Shown: piece after piece, positions 57,673-64,000 of the stretch
How the letters are laid out: each line of letters starts with the position of its first letter
How positions within the stretch are numbered: position 1 is the first letter of the stretch
Source of the DNA: Blasia pusilla
Lineage: Eukaryota; Marchantiophyta; Marchantiopsida; Blasiales
DNA length: 64,000 nucleotides
Reading direction: 5' to 3'
Assembly (NCBI GenBank): GCA_050084515.1
Contig: CM114271.1
Location: 60,326,001-60,390,000, forward strand
The notes under the pieces: model-generated
The model's input: the letters and a program-made list of their open reading frames with translations, nothing else
Database searches by the model: none
Told to the model about the DNA's origin: nothing
Position numbers and translations under genes: made by a program

Positions 57673-59171
57673 GGGATTTTCTAGGGAATCTTCTCTACTG
57701 TATAAATGCATAACGCTTGTAATGGAGAGTTCTAGAACTGAACTTTTTTCCATCACACTAACTCCGTGTTTTAAGTACCTAAACTATCTCTGCGTTTAGG
57801 ATGGTGTATGCTAGCCTTATTTATCTTTCTTTGGTCCTCTATTCCCAATTTAATTCATGTAGCAACACTAATCCACTATGCATCATTGCATTTTTTGACT
57901 CCCTACAATATCAGTTGTTCACCCTAGTATCAATTGTTCACCCAAAATGGGTTACCTATGATCTGGGCAATTCTACAACGCCATATGCATGTAGACCTTC
58001 TGGAAGTTCTCAAGAGCATTAAGACTCGTGGGGAAGATATGATATGGAGTCGAATTTGGAAGTACATCCGGAGGATTTCAAGGCCTTGCAAAATTCTTCA
58101 AGGTGACACGTAGGTCATAACTGGAAGTGAATACATGATCTTACATCATGAAGATTACCTGTTCCCTTACCATGAGAGAACCTGCAAAGAGGCCCAAGAG
58201 CCATCAAGGCCAACAACCATTGATATTGAAAATGTTTTCCACAAGCTCATAAAAGTCATTGAGGCTTTTGGCAAGCAACAACTTATGATTGACCATACAG
58301 TACAATAGATGAAAGCAATATATGAGTCTATTATCAGTTTAAGGGAAAGGAGTGACATGGGTGTCCTATCTACACCAACCATAGTCCAAACCTGCCCAAC
58401 AAGCTTTGTACCAAGTGGGCCAGTTGAAAGTTCATTGAAACGGGTGACTGGGTTGAAGCCTTACATCAATAGGGTAGGCGCAGACAAGACAACATCGAGG
58501 ATACAACCACGGTTCTAACACAACCCCCGTTCCAACGAAAAGAGAAGGTCAGATACAAGGACATGCACACCGAGGCCGATGTAGCTGCCATTGACAAGGT
58601 ACTAGGTGAATTGTCTACCAATCATTAGTGATATGCCTGCAAGTAAATGTTGGGTGACTCCCTCATGTAGTACTTCACGACAAAGTTTTTTCTTGCTGAA
58701 ATGTACATTCTCCGTTTTCAACACCACGTTTCAAGGAAAGATAATGTTTTGTTCCTAAACTTCCAGGCCTTCATTATCGGTGTCTATTTCGAACCTGAAA
58801 AATTGGGAGTCCCTAAGTCACTATAACAAAATAAAAGTAGAGGCTTGAAATGGAATAAGTCGATGCTTAAGAGAAGCCATCCATGGAATATAAGTCACAA
58901 AAGTTTTCAGCGCTTACACTCCAAAGCACACATGTATAACTCCCGGTTTCTCGAGTCCTCGGAGTAGGGTCCCGCCATGCACACATGTTCACTTGACATA
59001 GATGACCACTGATTTTTCCACATGTAACATGTAACCCCGACTTCCAGCTTGAACTCTGCGTTTGAGGAGTCTGCCAAAATGATGGCGCTGAATACTTCCA
59101 ATGATATCAAGAAAGGTGAGCTCGTGCTCCACCAAACCTTTCCTAGTCTCCATCCCCGCATCCCATAACTC
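57673..59171. other. Weakly coding, unassigned
   Basis: A plus-strand stretch (58,200-58,518: IENVFHKLIKVIEAFGKQQL, then SIISLRERSDMGVLS) looks like a coiled segment of a former protein. No identity. The remainder is non-coding. Confidence 0.35.
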
Positions 59172-59684
59172 CTAGCATGTATGGTCCCTAGTCCAGTCTG
59201 CAGCCATATGGGCGATGGCGGATTTAAAATGCCAGTTTGTGTCCTGCTCTGCTCCTATCTGAGGAGGAGAGGTAGGGAGGATAGACTCTATTACCTTGAT
59301 CCAATCCAAGACAACAGATGGTTGATGTGGGACAGATAGAAGAATGTGACGGATCTCACCATATTGAGATTCCATGGCTAGATATCCCCAAGGCTCGAGG
59401 TTGGCATGGGAGATTACCTCACCTTTCAAAACCAGGATTAGGTCTTTTTGTGGAGGGGTCTCAAGTTGAGAACCGGCACCTAGCCTACCATGTTTTTGAG
59501 CCTTGGCAGCAAGTTGGTATTTTTTTTTGCCTTCGTCAAGCCGATCATCTTTCTGCAGAGTTCCCTTCACACGCAAGTTGGCAACAGATGGAGGTTTTGA
59601 TGTACTATTTCTTGTGCACCGTCCATAAGTCCATGTAAATGTAGTGGAAACAACAATTGACACCAACACGTTCATAGCAAGCAT
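59172..59684 (-). CDS. Hypothetical 170-codon ORF
   Basis: Opens MLAMNVLVSIVV and continues with a Lys/Arg-rich stretch (LQKDDRLDEGKKKYQLAAKA) and LLSVPHQPSVVLDWIKVIES. It may be a real exon or a decayed transposon frame. No domain recognised, and the plus-strand frame 59,318-59,638 overlaps it, so coding status is open. Confidence 0.25.
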   Translation of the reverse strand: MLAMNVLVSIVVSTTFTWTYGRCTRNSTSKPPSVANLRVKGTLQKDDRLDEGKKKYQLAAKAQKHGRLGAGSQLETPPQKDLILVLKGEVISHANLEPWGYLAMESQYGEIRHILLSVPHQPSVVLDWIKVIESILPTSPPQIGAEQDTNWHFKSAIAHMAADWTRDHTC

Positions 59685-60368
59685 GTGAACTCTAAGATTA
59701 AAAATAAATTATGGCTGTGCAAGGAAGGAAGAAACGACCAAACAAGGAAGAACGAGATAAAATACATACCCTGTTCTTGCTCATCTTCATCGGAGAGCGG
59801 GTCGATGTCATGGAGTTCCTCCTTCTTCTTTGTTGGAAGTTGGGGGTTTCCTAGTATCGGCAACAAAAATGGCTCCGGAGGTGTATGTTGAACACTTATG
59901 GTGTGTGCACAAACTCTATGCAATTGTCACTTAGACATACCCACTTGTCATGCTCATCATTGTAATAATAATTTTTCCATTCGACCGGTGAGGAAAATAG
60001 CACATTCCATGGTGGGGGGGGCATCACTAGAAGTAATGCGGCTAGCCAAGAATGACAGGAGCATCACAAACTGCGATTAAGCTGATAGAGGTATGTAGGA
60101 ATAGATTGCAAACAAACAACTCACTATCCGAGGTCGAGTGAGCTGCTTACACTAGCATGGAACTTGTATCGAGAGTCACATAGACTCTCGACACTTGTTA
60201 CCGGTGGAGTCTGATTTCCCTCGTGATGTAACTACTTGACATAAACTCAAGGGATGGTCAATTTTGCGATGTATGAGAAATAATCTACTCTACCATATAT
60301 CATTCAGAAAATATCACTACTAGGGTCCTTACTTGCAAGCCGTAACACAATCATGGAATTGATCACCC

Positions 60369-61008
60369 CTAACAAGTCCAATGTTGAAGAGAAGCGAACT
60401 CGCCGGCACGTTCATCAATATCAGTTTCGTCGATAACATACACTTTCTTTGGAGTGATTCCAAGTACCCACGGTGGTGAGCCATTGAGATCCCCAACTGT
60501 AACCCTCCTTTTGAGTCTAAGCGTACAAACAACTTTCGCTACATAGTTCTTCTGAGCCCCAACAAAGGCTAGCTTGATGTCCGAGATGACTGATGGTTTG
60601 TAAGACCCCTGTTCGTCACACACAACTATGAACTCTATGGCTCTTTGTTTTTGGAAATAACAATCTAGCCAAACGTGGTCGCATCCCTTTCTCGCCTTCG
60701 GCAAAAAGTCTACACGATAACCAAGTCTATCAACACCATTGTATAGGTAGTCATACACAGCTAAGGGCATTCCCAAGACAATCCAATCCTTAAGGTAATT
60801 CCCATCACCTCCGTTACTACATTTACAAATTATATCTTTCAAGTAGAAATCCAGGTCTCCATTGGTGTGGAATATATTGTTCACTCAAGTCTCAAGATGA
60901 CCAGCAGCTCCATACAAATACTTATTGACATTCTCCGGTCCCCTAAACCCAATCCTTAAGTCCTTAAACTGCAATCTCTCCAAAAACTTTGTAACAAAGT
61001 TACTCATA
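60369..61008 (-). pseudogene. Unknown protein, one frame broken by a single stop
   Basis: From an ATG at 61,008: SNFVTKFLERLQFKDLRIGF, RGPENVNKYLYGAAGHL, a TGA at about 60,888, then NNIFHTNGDLDFYLKDIICK, KDWIVLGMPLAVYDYLYNGV, RKGCDHVWLDCYFQKQRAIE, VSDIKLAFVGAQKNYVAK-like and KKVYVIDETDIDERAGEF. About 213 codons with natural composition and only one stop. Family not recognised; it may belong to an undescribed mobile element. Confidence 0.4.
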
Positions 61009-62329
61009 GCAACCCTGAACCCTACTCATGTACAAAAATGCTAGTGTGCCCCTCGCACTTTGCATCCGATCCAAGTCTCACAAATTTTAGTCTCCAAGCA
61101 CAGGGTGTGACAACCGACTATCCCATGTCTATTTAGAGGGAGAGGAAAGAAGCATTCCTGCTCCTTCCACTTTGCAAAAGTGGAAAATGTTTTTTGGGAA
61201 GGATGTGGTATGGGACCTTTGGCGGTTCAATCAAATTCAGCTTTGTTGCCCCTGATTTCCTCCTCACCAAACAAGTGTGCAAGTACCCTTGGTCCTTTAT
61301 AAGGTCTTGGCTGCGGGTTTTGTGCACGCATAGATGTGTTTGCTTTGGATCATCATTCTGGTCATGGATTAGGTTGTTTAACTTGCTCGCGCGGCCACGT
61401 CATATTGTCTGTTGCTTAGAACTATGTTGGTAGATTAGTCACATTGTTATTGTTGGGCAAGATTAATATTGTGACTCAAATTTTGAACTCTGAATTGGCC
61501 TTTGTTTTCCGGTTGCATAAGGCGTAGAGATGGAAAAGGCATGGTTGTATCTTCAATTGTGAGGATAATCTTATAACCAGGTTAGGAGATAATAATCCCT
61601 ATGTGAATGGCTTCACTTCTTAAAACATATTCTCAAGCCCTCTTTAAACCCGCAGACTCTAGCAGACTCTATTTTATGCGTATATGGATGCATCCTTACT
61701 TTCTTTGAAAAGTCCATGTGAAAGCAAGATGGCATGATGGATAAATTACCAAGAGATGTGTCAATCTCGTGATGATCTCCCTTGCAATCCGCTCCAGAGT
61801 ATACACTGCTTGGCTAATCCGCACCCTCTACTCTCCTCATCATAATTGCTTCTGGTGAAAATTTGTACTTTAAATACAACTTGGATATGCATATTCTGCA
61901 ATAATTTGAGATGAGTTGAACTTAACTCGCTTGCTGTTTGGTGTCCCCTGGCTGCCCTCAGCTGAAGACGATGAGAGAATGGGATCTCCTCAACTGAAGG
62001 CCTCAAAATTCGAAGCCGAGGGTAATCCGGTTCGACTGTCGGTCTCTCCGTCTCTACAAGAAAGCCAAAACCATGCACTATACTCAGAATCAGCTCGCAG
62101 CGTGCATAATCTCTACGAAAAATACTTCACTTAACACTGAAAATCACAACCCAACAGTGTCAGCCAGGTCCGCCTGGCTCGCTCTGACCCTCAACAATGG
62201 ATTTCGCTGTAAGGTGACAGGCAGGACGTGTTCAAAATCGAGCCAATTCAAGTCGCACAATTGAGGTGAGCTCATTCGACTTCGTGGATGGGCATCCCAG
62301 GCAACACAAGCTTGAAATCAAGCCTCCGC
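61009..62329. other. No recognised gene
   Basis: Scattered short ORFs, including 61,133-61,327 minus. No domain, repeat or splice pattern stands out. Confidence 0.4.
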
Positions 62330-62710
62330 TCAAAAATCGCACACTGGGTTGCACCCAATCTCAACCAAAATCGGACACCAATCTAATCTCAACCAAAATC
62401 CCACCCACACTAAATCGCACCTAATAAAAAATCGAACCAGAAACCTGAATAAAGAGCCACCCTAATCGCATCCACCCGCCTCCGCTTGAAAATCTGACAC
62501 CTGAGCTCGACCTAAACACACCCTACCCTGTACCTGAGCGAAATCCATCCCTACCCCGAACTCAAACGAAATCGCACCCAAACTCGGCAGAAATTGCACC
62601 AAAACATGGCAGAAATTGCACCCTAAACGCTCGAAAATCGCACACCACTTTGAACGAAATCACCTTGCACTCCAAATGAAATCGCCTCCGCTAGAAAATT
62701 TCACACCCGA
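62330..62710 (+). repeat. Degenerate repeat of AAATCGCACC words
   Basis: Words such as AAATCGCACC, AAATTGCACC and AAAATCGCAC recur about ten times at irregular spacing, together with CTCAACCAAAATC and CCTAC words. It looks like a decayed satellite-like array. Confidence 0.6.
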
Positions 62711-64000
62711 TCTCGACAATTCTTCGACAATCTTGGACGTGAACTACGACAAATACCTGACCGCAGTCCCCGCGAAGTACGTGGGACACCAGACCGCCCA
62801 CCGCGGTGGACGCGAACGCCGTCTAAATGGGCACCGTGGCAAACGCGAACAACGGCGTAGCATGAGCGAGCGACCGAGTCGCCTAAACGGAACCGTTCAC
62901 GCCTAAACGCGAGACGGAACCAACCGCTAAAATCCCGCGGCTAAATCTCCGTCATCCCAGAGGCATTAATTGATTCCGAGTTTTTTCGTGGGATCCCAGT
63001 ATATTATCGGGAATGATAAATCGGAAACGGGAATTCCGGTTTTTAACCGGTTTTCAGATACGAAATACAAAGAGCGTCTTCAAATCCAACCGGATTTTCG
63101 TAGGCAATTTTAAAATTAATCGGAAATTTTCAGATTTAACCGGCTAGCCTTACTCGTAACCCCGGATCTCCCCGATCATTGGTCCCGAGAGGCAATAAGA
63201 GCCAGCCGGTTGACTCTTATGGCTTTCGGACTTTCTCGGCTTTGGTGCAGCCAACAAAAATAAAGTAGATCTTGACGCTACATCCCTTGGCGGACTAATA
63301 TAACCAACCTCAAATCAAACGGTGAGAGCAGGGACACATAACATATTTGCCACGTGGCTACCCTCATTCTCCTCTGCGCCAGGGGACCCTAACAGACCCT
63401 AACAATATGGGCTGTAACAAGAAAATGTTTCAAGAAGCAATGTGCTTATGGAGGGTGCCTCCATAGGCACCCTAAAGTTATGGATGGAAGAAAATATCCA
63501 TCCATACCTTATACTAATCCTAATTGGTTGTGATAGACTCAATTTTCTGAAGTCCTCATGGTAGAAAAGATCCATATCCTCCATTCGAAAATAAGTTAAG
63601 TTGATAGAAAACTCAAACAGATGTACGAGAACATGAATGAATCCACCGCGCAATACAAGTACTTGGAACATGGAATTAAAAAAAAAGAGGGACTTTGAAT
63701 ACTTGAGGACGTAAAAATTAAACAAACCTTACCAACGAAAAAAGGAACTTTCATTATATCGCAAAACGCTAAAAATCATTTCGAGTAAGCAGTAAGAGGG
63801 CGGTACCTCGAACACGGCGCCTAGCCCACTCGACATACATGGGCATTCCAGAATCCATACATATCATCTGCACGGCATGGATGGAGGATCTACGGTCCGC
63901 CCATGGCTTCCCCTCATCGAACGGTGAAAGGTGGTCCAATCCCACAGAGCGCAACCACAGTTCCTGACCTAACCTAACCCGACCTACCCTACCCTATCTC
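62711..64000. other. GC-rich block then A/T-rich DNA, no recognised gene
   Basis: 62,740-62,950 is CpG-rich (GCGAACGCCG, AACGGCG). 63,000-63,200 has several AACCGG words. The minus-strand frame 63,769-63,954 (GLDHLSPFDEGKPWADRR) is unassigned. Confidence 0.35.

Noticed and set aside
63955-64000. CCTAACC-like words at the right edge, possibly telomeric
   Set aside because: Units are irregular (CTAACC, CGACC, CTACC) and the stretch is too short for a telomere or interstitial array.

Overview
The window reads as nuclear DNA of a plant (streptophyte). One large, intron-rich host gene fills the first 17.7 kb. The remaining 46 kb is a graveyard of transposable elements nested inside one another. 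The host gene is recognised by the plant form of its helicase motifs. The element types (CACTA/TNP2, Ty3/gypsy, Copia, Helitron, MULE, LINE) and the nesting depth fit a large-genome plant. I lean weakly towards a seed-free lineage such as a fern, lycophyte or bryophyte, because of the methyltransferase-bearing gypsy family and the TNP2 subtype. That last step is inference.

Region 1-17,684, minus strand: the 5' part (18 exons, 816 codons, every intron GT-AG, no frame break) of an ASCC3-type Ski2-like helicase (Arabidopsis DExH14 class). It runs from the start codon to the RecA2 region of the first helicase cassette and leaves the window at its left edge. Its introns carry the first mobile DNA: a Helitron-like insertion (1,452-8,041) stuffed with rearranged LINE copies, another LINE (about 9,440-11,732), and a 175-bp tandem duplication that copies half an exon with its splice donor.

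Region 17.7-23.9 kb: gene-upstream DNA, two related MITE-like elements, a decayed Copia LTR/gag on the minus strand, and an unidentified transposase-like remnant.

Region 23.9-50.3 kb: a nest about four levels deep. An outer Ty3/gypsy copy (gag 23.9-24.8 and 45.5-46.1, protease/RT 46.1-46.6, integrase 49.5-50.3) is split by an inner gypsy (24.8-45.5). The inner gypsy is split by a CACTA transposon (30.85 to about 41.73), and that holds a 1.28-kb repeat whose second copy lies near the inner gypsy's 3' end. A further minus-strand gypsy (LTR, PBS, gag; 46.7-49.5) splits the outer copy again.

The most striking content is in this nest. The inner gypsy encodes, in one frame after its protease, a cytosine-5 DNA methyltransferase domain (29.6-30.5 kb), and its integrase is followed by a PHD finger (43.1-43.3 kb). 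The CACTA element carries an EDM2-like PHD cluster (36.9-37.5 kb) and a captured piece of an organic cation/carnitine transporter gene (32.0-32.5 kb). Two unrelated elements in one nest thus carry chromatin writer or reader modules.

Region 50.2-64 kb: a probable Helitron Rep remnant, a MULE/FAR1-like transposase remnant, two unidentified minus-strand ORFs (59.2-61.0 kb) and low-complexity DNA. I saw no rRNA, tRNA or CRISPR structure.
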